A DNA stretch of 5,896 bases from Xenorhabdus miraniensis (lineage in GTDB: Bacteria > Pseudomonadota > Gammaproteobacteria > Enterobacterales > Enterobacteriaceae). The notes beneath the pieces are model-generated. The model did not search any database, was not told the origin of the DNA, and was given only the letters and a program-made list of their open reading frames with translations. The position numbers and the translations under genes were made by a program. The stretch's first letter is position 1. Each line of letters begins with the position of its first letter. Positions 1-5,896 of this stretch are shown here, piece after piece. Location of the stretch: contig NZ_NITZ01000056.1 in assembly GCF_002632615.1 (NCBI RefSeq), positions 1 through 5,896 of the forward strand, read 5' to 3'.

Positions 1-20
1 TGCTATACGAAGTTATTACG
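1..20. other. Sequencing-library linker remnant (loxP-type, 454 mate-pair), probable artefact
   Basis: Bases 4-16 (TATACGAAGTTAT) are a perfect 13-bp loxP arm, and the preceding TGC matches the end of the loxP spacer. As I recall it, the 454 Titanium mate-pair circularisation linker is loxP followed by TTACG on this strand. Bases 1-20 match the last 20 bases of that linker exactly. A chance match of this length in a 5.9-kb window is very unlikely. I infer untrimmed linker at a contig end rather than a natural Cre site. The genomic sequence would then start at base 21. Confidence 0.85.
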
Positions 21-425
21 ACTAACCATATTTAGCATATGGTGACATTCATCACTAACGTCTTCTAAGAATGAATCATATTCTACGTTATCAGCCAATC
101 CTTGCTTTTTTCTCATAAGATATAATTTTCTTTTCCTAATATTTTCCTTTACATAATCCTCAATTGACACTTTTGCTCTGTCAAGAATATCTTTATCTGC
201 CTTTTTATAATCTTCATGAAGATAAAATTCAGATATGAGATCGGAAAAAAAATCACTCCAAATTGCATATTGACTTGGAACATCCTGATCAAAAAGAAGT
301 TTTATAGCATCTTTTTTATCCTCTATAATTTCATATCCTTCTAAATTATCAGAAGAGCCGGAAAGAAAATTAGAGCTTTTAAAAAATATCATTGGCTCCA
401 TATAGAAATCTATTACTTCATTCAT
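3..425 (-). CDS. Putative immunity protein for the Rhs/AHH toxin, 3'-truncated by linker
   Basis: This is a small acidic protein, 140 residues as read, with no signal peptide or membrane segment. I do not recognise its family. It follows the Rhs nuclease-toxin fragment on the same strand by 5 bases, the usual place for the cognate cytoplasmic immunity protein, which would bind and block the toxin. I chose the ATG at 425 because AGGG lies 8 bases upstream. A GTG at 434 overlapping the toxin stop is possible but has no proper ribosome binding site. The C-terminal half is rich in Lys, Arg, Asp and Glu and probably helical. Only 135 residues (bases 21-425) are native. The last five, RNNFV, and the TAG stop are encoded by the linker, so the true C-terminus is missing. 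Base composition is AT-rich like the toxin and unlike the GC-rich DNA to the right. The immunity role is inferred from position only. Confidence 0.6.
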   Translation of the reverse strand: MNEVIDFYMEPMIFFKSSNFLSGSSDNLEGYEIIEDKKDAIKLLFDQDVPSQYAIWSDFFSDLISEFYLHEDYKKADKDILDRAKVSIEDYVKENIRKRKLYLMRKKQGLADNVEYDSFLEDVSDECHHMLNMVSRNNFV

Positions 426-430
426 TGATA

Positions 431-1057
431 TCACCCTAATATTTTACTCCAACGTTCAAACACTCTTTTCCTTCCTATTTGGTTAACATCTTTACCAAAT
501 ATTTTCGTGTTATACATATCCTTAGATCTAATTATGTTTCCATCCATCATGCCTTTTTTGGCTATATCTTGTATGTTAGCTACTTGCTTCGATATTGCCT
601 CTTTGGATTGCTTAAGGTCTATTCTATCTAAAGCATTTCTCATTGCATCTGTATATCCATTATGGTTGCCTTGGTGCCTTGTCATTGCACTGACACCGTC
701 ATCAACTTTTCTCAAAAATATGCCGTTGGCAGCAACATCAATATCATAATCGATTTTTTTCAACGCAGGGTGAGTTGCTAACTCTTTCGGTATAACATGA
801 TGAGCCTGATGACCACTCCATTTACTGGAACGCGGCAAGCCCATATCTTCCATCATGTTTTTACCCAATTTGGTCGAACACCCTACCAATCCTAATGGGT
901 CGACCCAACCAGTGGGATTATGCACATAGCCATACGGGTTCAGCCCGCCCAATAAGCCGATCGGATCAGGCGAGATGTACTGCGCCGTCTCCGGCGAGTA
1001 ATACCTAAACCGATTATAATACAACCCGCTCTCTTCATCCTCATATTGCCCTGCAAA
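431..1057 (-). CDS. 5'-truncated Rhs C-terminal tip with AHH/HNH-type nuclease toxin domain
   Basis: The reading frame opens with the last part of the Rhs core: [11 protein letters not shown] (bases 1025-1057), then YYNRFRYY and [16 protein letters not shown], ending in WVDPLGL. That last motif marks the end of the Rhs shell, where these proteins cleave themselves and release the toxin. Counting from the TTG at 1024 as residue 1, the variable toxin domain starts near residue 46. It holds [10 protein letters not shown] (residues 73-82, with the AHH motif), NGIFLRK (100-106) and RHQGNHNGY (116-124). This is the layout of the AHH branch of the HNH/Endonuclease VII superfamily, expected to cut DNA or RNA in rival cells. 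In-frame Rhs similarity ends at 1057 and a TGA lies at 1064-1066. More than a thousand residues of a normal Rhs protein are missing and there is no good start codon. It is therefore probably a silent orphan tip that could be expressed by recombination into a full rhs gene. The immunity candidate follows directly. Confidence 0.85.
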   Translation of the reverse strand, partial: FAGQYEDEESGLYYNRFRYYSPETAQYISPDPIGLLGGLNPYGYVHNPTGWVDPLGLVGCSTKLGKNMMEDMGLPRSSKWSGHQAHHVIPKELATHPALKKIDYDIDVAANGIFLRKVDDGVSAMTRHQGNHNGYTDAMRNALDRIDLKQSKEAISKQVANIQDIAKKGMMDGNIIRSKDMYNTKIFGKDVNQIGRKRVFERWSKILG

Positions 1058-1212
1058 GGGGCATCATCTCCGACGCCATCATACTCGCAGGGCGACGGCA
1101 ATCCGTGCAGGGCAAGGCTTTCAGGATAGCAGAGAAGGCCCATTTTACCTCGATCACTTTTTTGACCCCGACGTGCACTTTCTGATTGTTTTCATCGGCA
1201 ACGGGCGAACGT

Positions 1213-1230
1213 CGTCCGGTTTACCGGACG
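1213..1230. repeat. Perfect inverted repeat, 8-bp arms
   Basis: CGTCCGGT and ACCGGACG flank a two-base TT centre. No T-run follows on either strand, so this is not an intrinsic terminator. It is one of several stem-loops in the gene-free block. Confidence 0.6.
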
Positions 1231-1355
1231 GCGGGCGGCCGTTCTGCGGGTGCGGGCGGCATAGAGCCTGCAATCGGCGCCCCTGCGACGCTCGGGATCG
1301 CCGAAGTTTCAGAGACAACTCCGTGTTTGCATGACAACGTGTTTTGTTCAAGGGA

Positions 1356-1372
1356 AGCCCCCTCAGGGGGCT
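1356..1372. repeat. Perfect inverted repeat, 8-bp GC-rich arms
   Basis: AGCCCCCT and AGGGGGCT are separated by one base, giving a very stable short hairpin. TTCAAGG (1348-1354) precedes it on the plus strand. Without a following U-run it is not a standard terminator. Its stability near the edge of the GC-rich block would suit an element end or a replication-related stem-loop, but that is inference. Confidence 0.6.
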
Positions 1373-1696
1373 GCACGGGGCGGAGATGGCGAGCACGGGA
1401 ACGAGCAACGCAGCAACGCGAAGTGCGAGCCGCGCGCAGCCAGTGCAGCGGGGTCGGGGCGGGGGAGGTAAAACCGGAGGCCGCAGGCCGACCCGCCTTC
1501 AGGGTTGTTGGCCGGATGCAGGCAAGGCGGCTAAAGCAGAAGCCGGATTGGCTGAACGCGAGCGCGGTGTTCAGGGTCGGCGCGATGTTGGCTGAGGATT
1601 GGCTGAGAAGGTGAGAGCAGAAGGCGCAGCCTTGTGCGCCACACCCTGCGAGGCCGAACAGCGGGGGCCTGACATAATGTTAATTATACGCATTAA

Positions 1697-1709
1697 GCCG
1701 CTTTGCGGC
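1697..1709. repeat. Small hairpin inside the forked site
   Basis: GCCGC and GCGGC flank a TTT loop, perfect over 5 bp. It would form the first branch of the fork at the apex of the folded site. Confidence 0.55.
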
Positions 1710-1722
1710 GGTTAGGGTGTTT

Positions 1723-1735
1723 CGGGCGCTGCCCG
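1723..1735. repeat. Second small hairpin inside the forked site
   Basis: CGGGC and GCCCG flank a GCT loop, perfect over 5 bp. It would form the second branch of the fork. Confidence 0.55.
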
Positions 1736-1796
1736 GCGCAGTGCGTATAATTCCCCCACATTATGTTGAATAGGCTTTGGGCGGCCACAACAGACT

Positions 1797-1916
1797 TAAC
1801 GGGGACACCACAGCTTAGGCCGCGCATTGCCTATTTACCCCCGCAGACGCCGGGGCCGACGGGCAGTCCGGTCACGGTCTGCCCCCGCACCGCACCCTGC
1901 CCAACCTAACGGGGAC
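1797..1916. repeat. Direct repeat TAACGGGGAC, two copies 110 bp apart
   Basis: Identical 10-mers lie at 1797-1806 and 1907-1916. The second overlaps the last codons and stop of the recombinase gene. They bracket the short spacer between that gene and the forked site. Possible roles are accessory binding sites for the recombinase or traces of a duplication. With only two copies, chance cannot be excluded. Confidence 0.4.
1861..1884 (-). repeat. Stem-loop just after the recombinase gene
   Basis: GGGCAG and CTGCCC pair, then after a single T-T mismatch CCG and CGG pair around a GTCA loop. The stem starts 22 bases downstream of the recombinase stop. On the transcribed strand the sequence after it is GC-rich with no U-run, so it is not a typical intrinsic terminator. 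It may protect the transcript 3' end or pause transcription before the forked site. Confidence 0.5.
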
Positions 1917-2955
1917 GCCCGGGTTTTCCGCCACGTCGGGCGTGAGGGTCAGAGGCCGTGCCGTCAGCAACGCCGTGCCCTGAGCGGCTCTCGGGCGGCT
2001 CGGTATCCGCATCCGGCGGTAGAGGGTCTGTTCGCTCTGCCGGATGGGTCTGCTGATGCACTTTCTTCAGGTGACCGATAGCCACCCGGGTATATCGCTG
2101 GGTCGATTCCAGGCTGGCATGGCCCAATATCGCCTGGATATGCCGGGTATCTGCGCCGTTCTCCAGCATTTGTGTGGCCATGCCATGCCGGAACAGGTGA
2201 CACCCCCCGGGTTTGTCGATGTTGGCACGGTGGAGCGCATTGCGCACTATCTGGGTCAGGTTGTTGTCATTCAGCCCCCGGCCATGTTGTGACACAAACA
2301 GGTAACCCGGGTCTTGCCCCCACACCAGACGCGGGCGGACATCGTTAAGGTAGCACTGCAACCAATGCCGGGCTGACTCACCCAGCGGAACCACCCGATC
2401 CTGACGGCCTTTGCCCTGCCGGACAAACAACATGCTGCCCGCTAAATCCAGCTCACTGAGCTGCAACCGGGCGAGTTCTGAACGCCGGATGCCACTGCTC
2501 CACAGCGTTTCCAGTATCGCCCTGTCACGAACACTGAGCGGGTTGTTGCTCCCGGTCATCGCCAGCACCTGCCGGGTTTCCTGCTCGTTCAGCATGCCCC
2601 ACGGCAACCGTCGCTCGGCGCGGGGCAACTCCAGCTCCCGCGCCGGGTTATACCGCAGGTGCTGCCGCTTCACCAGCCAGCGGAACAGGTGGCGCACGCT
2701 GGTCAGTTTTTTGATGATCGTGCTGGCCGTTATCGGCCGGCCATACCGGTTTTTCTGGGCGGTCAGGCTCTGCTGCCAGCTTTCCAGCTGCGGGAAGCTC
2801 ACCTGCTGCGCCATCGTGATCCCCCGTTCGTCACACCACGCGATAAATTCCCGCAGGTTTCCCCGGTAGTGTGCCCGGGTTTCCCGTGTGTAGCGCAGGG
2901 CGTCGAGGTGGTCAAGGAAGTGCTGTATGTGTTGCCTGAGTGTCAGTGATGCCAT
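1906..2955 (-). CDS. Xer-like tyrosine recombinase/integrase
   Basis: This 349-residue protein is a complete tyrosine recombinase, an enzyme that breaks and rejoins DNA at specific sites through a covalent 3'-phosphotyrosine link. Residues 1-105 form the SAM-like core-binding domain (HFLDHLDALRYTRETRAHYR and following). The catalytic domain is at about 120-300. Visible active-site residues are R157 in SSGIRRSEL, K182 in RQGKGRQDR, H253 and R256 in HLFRH, H279 in LGHASLES and the nucleophile Y288 in QRYTR. Length and motifs fit XerC/XerD-type integrases, and the NPARELELPRAERRLP stretch recalls recombinases carried by IS91-like elements, from memory. A proline- and charge-rich tail of about 45 residues after HPAERTD is an extension beyond the usual Xer length and looks disordered. 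The ATG at 2955 has a strong AGGAGG six bases upstream. The gene follows the primase with a 219-bp gap on the same strand and ends 135 bp before the dif-like forked site, its most likely substrate. Confidence 0.93.
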   Translation of the reverse strand: MASLTLRQHIQHFLDHLDALRYTRETRAHYRGNLREFIAWCDERGITMAQQVSFPQLESWQQSLTAQKNRYGRPITASTIIKKLTSVRHLFRWLVKRQHLRYNPARELELPRAERRLPWGMLNEQETRQVLAMTGSNNPLSVRDRAILETLWSSGIRRSELARLQLSELDLAGSMLFVRQGKGRQDRVVPLGESARHWLQCYLNDVRPRLVWGQDPGYLFVSQHGRGLNDNNLTQIVRNALHRANIDKPGGCHLFRHGMATQMLENGADTRHIQAILGHASLESTQRYTRVAIGHLKKVHQQTHPAERTDPLPPDADTEPPESRSGHGVADGTASDPHARRGGKPGRPR

Positions 2956-2961
2956 GATAAG

Positions 2962-2967
2962 CCTCCT
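2962..2967 (-). promoter_or_regulatory. Ribosome binding site of the recombinase gene
   Basis: A full AGGAGG lies six bases before the ATG at 2955. It fixes the start and implies efficient translation independent of the upstream primase gene. I see no clear promoter in the 2956-3174 gap and no intrinsic terminator after the primase, so cotranscription is possible. Confidence 0.8.
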
Positions 2968-3174
2968 GTCTGTGTGATAAGGGGCGGTTACGATACGTTT
3001 CGTTCATCCCCCCCCGGAACAGTGTTTTTTGCGCTAATCCGACCGCTTTTCTGTGATGCCTTGTTATCTCTGCCTTAGCGGGGATTTTACGTTCCCGACC
3101 ACCTGCCGACGGCACGCCGACCCAGGGGCGACTGCTTATCTCTTTCCCCCGACCGGAACACGTCATACCCCCTT

Positions 3175-5841
3175 TCAGGGCACTATCAAGCCGTTCAGGT
3201 GCGCGGCATCGCTGCCGTCGCCGTCAAACAGCAGTTCATAGGTGAACGTCAGCCCGCGCCGGTGCAGCAGCAGGTATTCCATTTCAACCAACCGTGAGAG
3301 ATGGAGTTTGAGCTGGGTATCGCCCCACAGCACGGCATCGCGTAACTGCTTGCGGGTAAAAATCATCTCGTGGCGCGGCTGGCCGCTGTCCCTGACCCAA
3401 CCCTGTATTAACAGCAACAACTTGCGGGTCTGCGGCGGCATCTCGTCCAGCGTCCGGCCTAAGATGTCATGCGCGAGCTGGTTCGCCAGACGGATATCAT
3501 CCTTGGTCACTTCGAGGTATTCCAGCTTGCGGCCACGATGCTCAGCGGTCTTGATGTCCCGCTGGTACTGGTGCAGCAGGGCAATGCTCTGAATCAGCGT
3601 GAGATACTTCATATGGTCGCGGCGGGTGCGGGTTTTGTCTGACAGGAAGGTCAACTGGCTGGCGTAGGGATTCACCACATTCAGGGGCTTAAGCAGCCGC
3701 TGGGCGTTCTGGTGAAGCGCCGTCAGATACTCCCGCTCGTTTTCAGCCAGCAATCCTTCGAGGGTTTGCTTATGGCGCTGTAACGCATGGATGGCTTCCG
3801 TTTGTTCACGGGATTCATTGACCGTCAGCACCAGACAGCGGTTGAGCAGCTCTTCATCCACATCAATGGCGGTTGTGGTCAGCATCAGCATCACCGGGCC
3901 TTTCACCGTGTAGCTTTTGGTGACGAGGTTCCCGGTTGCTTCGTCCTTGCCCGTGCTTGCCATGGTCAGCTCGCCGTCACTCTGCAACAGCTTGAGCGCA
4001 TAGGCCGCCTGCCGTACCCCTTCTTCTTCGGCGATAGCCAGTATCTTATGTTGCAGGTTGGTTTCACCGAGGTAGAACAGGCTCTGGCCGGTCATGGCGC
4101 TGTACTGGATGCGCTCTTCTTCCGGTATCAGGTTGAGCACCGCCTCCATTAAGGACGATTTCCCGGCGGCGCTGCTGCTTTGTATCAGGACGGCTAAGGG
4201 TTTGGGCAGTTTGCGGCTGACGGCGGCCAGATAGCCTGCCAACAGGTTGGTTGATTCACCGACAACCCCGCAGGCGCTCAGGTCAGCGGTGATACGGCTG
4301 ATAAGTTCGGGGTCTTTCAGCAAGGCTTCGGCGGCGTGTTGTTCATCCGCACTCAGGGAGTTAGCGGCCTGCGCCGTGTCCGCCTCTGCCCATGTACGTT
4401 GTTCCAGCACCAGTAACACCCGCCCCAGCTCACGCTTAATCAGCGTATCCGGCAAGGCCAGCTCCTGAGAAGCCTGACGCACGAAGGCCGACCGGGCACG
4501 GGCGCTCAGGATATCGAGGCTGTCCACGAACAGTGCTCCGCTGGCTTTGTCGATTAACTGCACATTCACTTTCATCACCGTGGCACCGGCTTTCTGTTGC
4601 GCCCCGCGTATCCGCCATTCCTGCCCGTCCTGCCGGACAACGATATCCCCGTTGTCGGCAAGCGTCGTGACCACACCCGGTTCAGGCACCAAAGCCGCCG
4701 CAGGGACTGACACGGTGGCGGCGGCATTTTGGTCTGCCAGCGGCGTTTTTGTGGGTTCACCGAGCCACTGTGCTGCGTCCAGTAACTGGCCGAAGGCATT
4801 TTCTGGATTGGCGACTTCGCAGCTAAAGCGATTGGCATCGCAGCCTTCGGGGAACACGACCCGCCAGACAGCCAGCCCGGCCAGTTGCAGCTCGGCGGCC
4901 AGCGCCGCCGCCGCGTCATTGCCCGCTTTATCATTGTCATAGGCAATATGTACCTGCCGGATGTCATGCTGCCGGAAGGCGGCGCGGTGCGCCTCGGTAA
5001 ACCCGTGTACCCCATAGGAACAGGTCACATGCCGATACCCCGCACACCAGAACGACATCGCATCAATCAGCGATTCACACAGGATCACCGAGGCCGAACC
5101 GGCCAGCCCGGCTTCATTCCAGACGCCGCCATGCGCCCCCGGCAGATACAGGTGCAGCGGGGTGCCTGCCCGCAGGCGGTCCGTGATTTTGCGGCCATAC
5201 AGCTCCTGCACCTGCCCTTCAGCACCGATCACCGGAATGACCAGCGAACCGCTGAAGTGCTCATGCCCGCTTTCCCGCAACAACCCGACCGCCTGAAGCC
5301 GGGCGCGGATCTCAGCCCCGGCTTTCTGTTTTTTATCGGGCAACCGATAACCGAGGGTGCGGTTGGCAAAGCCGAGTTTAAAGTGGCTGACCAGTTCGGG
5401 ATGGTCAAGGCGGCGTTTTTTCAGATATTGATGCACTTCCGGCGCATTGAGCAGGGTCTGGTGATAGAACTCAACCACCCGTGACAGCAGCGCCTGTTGT
5501 CCGGCGGCATCCCCGGCCAGTTCCTCACTGGCTACCAACGGCTCGACGGCCGGATTTTCACCCAGCATCGCCCGCAACCGCTCCACGGCATGGCGCAGGC
5601 TCAACCCCTCGGTTTTCATCACCCAGTCGAGCACCGACCCGCCGGCATCGCAGCCAAAGCAGTGATAAAGGTTCTTGGATGGGGTGATCACCATCGAGGG
5701 AGTTTTTTCCTGATGGAACGGGCACAGCACGGTCATGTCCTTGCCGCGCGGGGTGAGCTTCCGCCCCTGCTGCTCAATCACGGCAACTAAGGAGACGGCG
5801 GATTTCAGGTGCTGTAATTCTGCGTCGGGAATGCGAGCCAT
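3175..5841 (-). CDS. DnaG-like primase (CHC2 + Toprim) fused to a P-loop ATPase domain
   Basis: This 888-residue protein combines primase and helicase-like parts, and would prime and perhaps drive replication of a mobile element. The CHC2 zinc finger has C40, H43, C61 and C64 (CPFH ... CFGC). A DnaG catalytic N-subdomain spans about 120-245 (YLKKRRLDHPELVSHFKLGF, then FSGSLVIPV and YGRKI). The Toprim domain is at about 250-340, with E256 in ILCESLIDA and the acidic pair D302/D304 in AYDNDKAG. A less conserved linker follows (360-540). A P-loop ATPase core then occupies about 545-680: SSSAAGKSS (555-563), with Ser in place of the usual first Gly; a Walker-B-like ILAIAEEE (600-607); and a possible arginine-finger segment NRCLVLTV (667-674). 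The C-terminal 70 residues look like a winged-helix fold. Plasmid and phage primase-helicases share this general design; cellular DnaG (about 580 residues) lacks the ATPase part. The start is supported by AAGGA eight bases upstream of ATG. The recombinase follows. Confidence 0.9.
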   Translation of the reverse strand: MARIPDAELQHLKSAVSLVAVIEQQGRKLTPRGKDMTVLCPFHQEKTPSMVITPSKNLYHCFGCDAGGSVLDWVMKTEGLSLRHAVERLRAMLGENPAVEPLVASEELAGDAAGQQALLSRVVEFYHQTLLNAPEVHQYLKKRRLDHPELVSHFKLGFANRTLGYRLPDKKQKAGAEIRARLQAVGLLRESGHEHFSGSLVIPVIGAEGQVQELYGRKITDRLRAGTPLHLYLPGAHGGVWNEAGLAGSASVILCESLIDAMSFWCAGYRHVTCSYGVHGFTEAHRAAFRQHDIRQVHIAYDNDKAGNDAAAALAAELQLAGLAVWRVVFPEGCDANRFSCEVANPENAFGQLLDAAQWLGEPTKTPLADQNAAATVSVPAAALVPEPGVVTTLADNGDIVVRQDGQEWRIRGAQQKAGATVMKVNVQLIDKASGALFVDSLDILSARARSAFVRQASQELALPDTLIKRELGRVLLVLEQRTWAEADTAQAANSLSADEQHAAEALLKDPELISRITADLSACGVVGESTNLLAGYLAAVSRKLPKPLAVLIQSSSAAGKSSLMEAVLNLIPEEERIQYSAMTGQSLFYLGETNLQHKILAIAEEEGVRQAAYALKLLQSDGELTMASTGKDEATGNLVTKSYTVKGPVMLMLTTTAIDVDEELLNRCLVLTVNESREQTEAIHALQRHKQTLEGLLAENEREYLTALHQNAQRLLKPLNVVNPYASQLTFLSDKTRTRRDHMKYLTLIQSIALLHQYQRDIKTAEHRGRKLEYLEVTKDDIRLANQLAHDILGRTLDEMPPQTRKLLLLIQGWVRDSGQPRHEMIFTRKQLRDAVLWGDTQLKLHLSRLVEMEYLLLHRRGLTFTYELLFDGDGSDAAHLNGLIVP

Positions 5842-5849
5842 ATCAGATA

Positions 5850-5854
5850 TCCTT
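5850..5854 (-). promoter_or_regulatory. Ribosome binding site of the primase gene
   Basis: AAGGA lies eight bases before the ATG at 5841, supporting this start over later ATG or GTG codons. The upstream sequence (5856-5874) is AT-rich and suits a promoter. I cannot assign -35 and -10 boxes with confidence. Confidence 0.7.
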
Positions 5855-5872
5855 ACAAAATATTTTTTAATA

Positions 5873-5886
5873 AAGCATCGATGCTT
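5873..5886. promoter_or_regulatory. 14-bp perfect palindrome upstream of the primase, possible operator
   Basis: AAGCATCGATGCTT is fully self-complementary and begins 32 bases upstream of the primase ATG, within the likely promoter region. Perfect palindromes of this size are typical of dimeric repressor binding sites. No regulator gene is in the window, so its partner is unknown. Confidence 0.5.
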
Positions 5887-5896
5887 GATAAGTTAG

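Larger units (their letters stand above)
1064..1666. other. Gene-free, GC-rich stretch with hairpins
   Basis: I see no convincing gene here. Open frames exist on both strands (for example plus strand 1186-1614), but they have arginine/alanine/glycine-rich random-looking translations, no recognisable motif and no ribosome binding site. They are best explained by high GC. Bases 1044-1220 are open on the minus strand in another frame than Rhs, but without a credible start. The stretch contains perfect hairpins at 1213-1230 and 1356-1372, a tandem AGCAACGC pair at 1404-1419, and three copies of (A/G)TTGGCTGA ending at 1555, 1595 and 1606. The change from AT-rich Rhs sequence falls at about 1058-1190, which suggests a junction between DNA of different origin. 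Confidence 0.6.
1667..1771. other. Forked-hairpin attachment-like site: two inverted dif-like sequences
   Basis: The right half (1740-1771, plus strand) reads AGTGCGTATAA, a 10-base centre, then TTATGTTGAAT. Against the E. coli dif arms as I recall them (GGTGCGCATAA and TTATGTTAAAT) it matches 9/11 and 10/11. The left half (1667-1694, minus strand) reads AATGCGTATAA, a 6-base TTAACA centre, then TTATGTCAGGC, matching 8/11 and 7/11. The two sites oppose each other and are perfectly complementary over 11 bp (1682-1692 with 1742-1752) and 8 bp (1672-1679 with 1759-1766). An asymmetric TT versus CCCCCA loop separates these stems. Between them sit two small perfect hairpins at 1697-1709 and 1723-1735. 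A single strand would fold into one forked hairpin, as in the attP of phage CTXphi. It lies about 135 bases past the stop of a Xer-like recombinase gene on the same strand. Users could be that enzyme, host XerC/XerD, or both. Confidence 0.7.

Noticed and set aside
4..16. Natural loxP half site or P1-like plasmid
   Set aside because: The match continues past loxP into the bases of a library linker and stops at the contig edge, so an artefact is the simpler explanation.
940..1143. Minus-strand open frame of 67 codons overlapping the Rhs start
   Set aside because: It reads the conserved Rhs tip in the wrong frame, giving an Arg-rich meaningless tail. The upstream part has no recognisable similarity.
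1356..1372. Intrinsic transcription terminator
   Set aside because: The stem is strong, but no T-run follows on either strand.
1348..1372. End of an IS91-type element (GTTC or CTTG next to a hairpin)
   Set aside because: The tetranucleotide and hairpin are suggestive, but no IS91-type transposase is in the window and short matches are common.
1186..1614. Plus-strand open frame of 142 codons in the GC-rich block
   Set aside because: No ribosome binding site, no motif, low-complexity Arg/Gly/Ala translation, and a second overlapping frame is equally open. High GC explains it.
1667..1771. Integron attC site
   Set aside because: GTTGAAT at 1765-1771 fits the R' consensus, but the opposite end (GCCTGAC) is not its complement and off consensus by one base. 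The arms match dif much better.
4885..5484. Plus-strand open frame of 199 codons
   Set aside because: It lies wholly inside the primase gene on the opposite strand and shows no motif; a shadow frame.

Overview
The window looks like accessory DNA from a gamma-proteobacterium, most likely an enterobacterium. That assignment rests on the Rhs tip signature (fragment at 431-1057) and the style of the mobile genes; no core gene is present to confirm it. All credible genes lie on the minus strand. Bases 1-20 look like a sequencing-library linker (loxP type, as used in 454 mate-pair libraries), so this is probably the edge of a draft contig and the first gene is artificially closed.

Bases 21-1057 are AT-rich and hold an orphan Rhs toxin module. 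It consists of a 5'-truncated Rhs core tip fused to an AHH-motif HNH-type nuclease domain, followed by a small acidic protein that is probably its immunity partner and runs off the contig edge. From about 1058 to 1905 the DNA turns GC-rich and carries no convincing gene, but it is rich in inverted repeats. The strongest is at 1667-1771: two sequences resembling XerC/XerD dif sites in opposite orientation, with arms that can pair into one forked hairpin. The layout recalls the folded single-stranded attachment site of phage CTXphi.

Bases 1906-2955 encode a complete Xer-like tyrosine recombinase. Bases 3175-5841 encode an 888-residue DnaG-like primase (CHC2 zinc finger, primase core, Toprim) fused to a P-loop ATPase domain. 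Both point toward the hairpin. A perfect 14-bp palindrome lies just upstream of the primase.

My reading (inference): the right-hand 4.2 kb is part of a mobile element that carries its own primase-helicase-like protein, its own tyrosine recombinase and a folded Xer-type recombination site. It sits next to, or inserted beside, an Rhs toxin island. No rRNA, tRNA or CRISPR array was seen.
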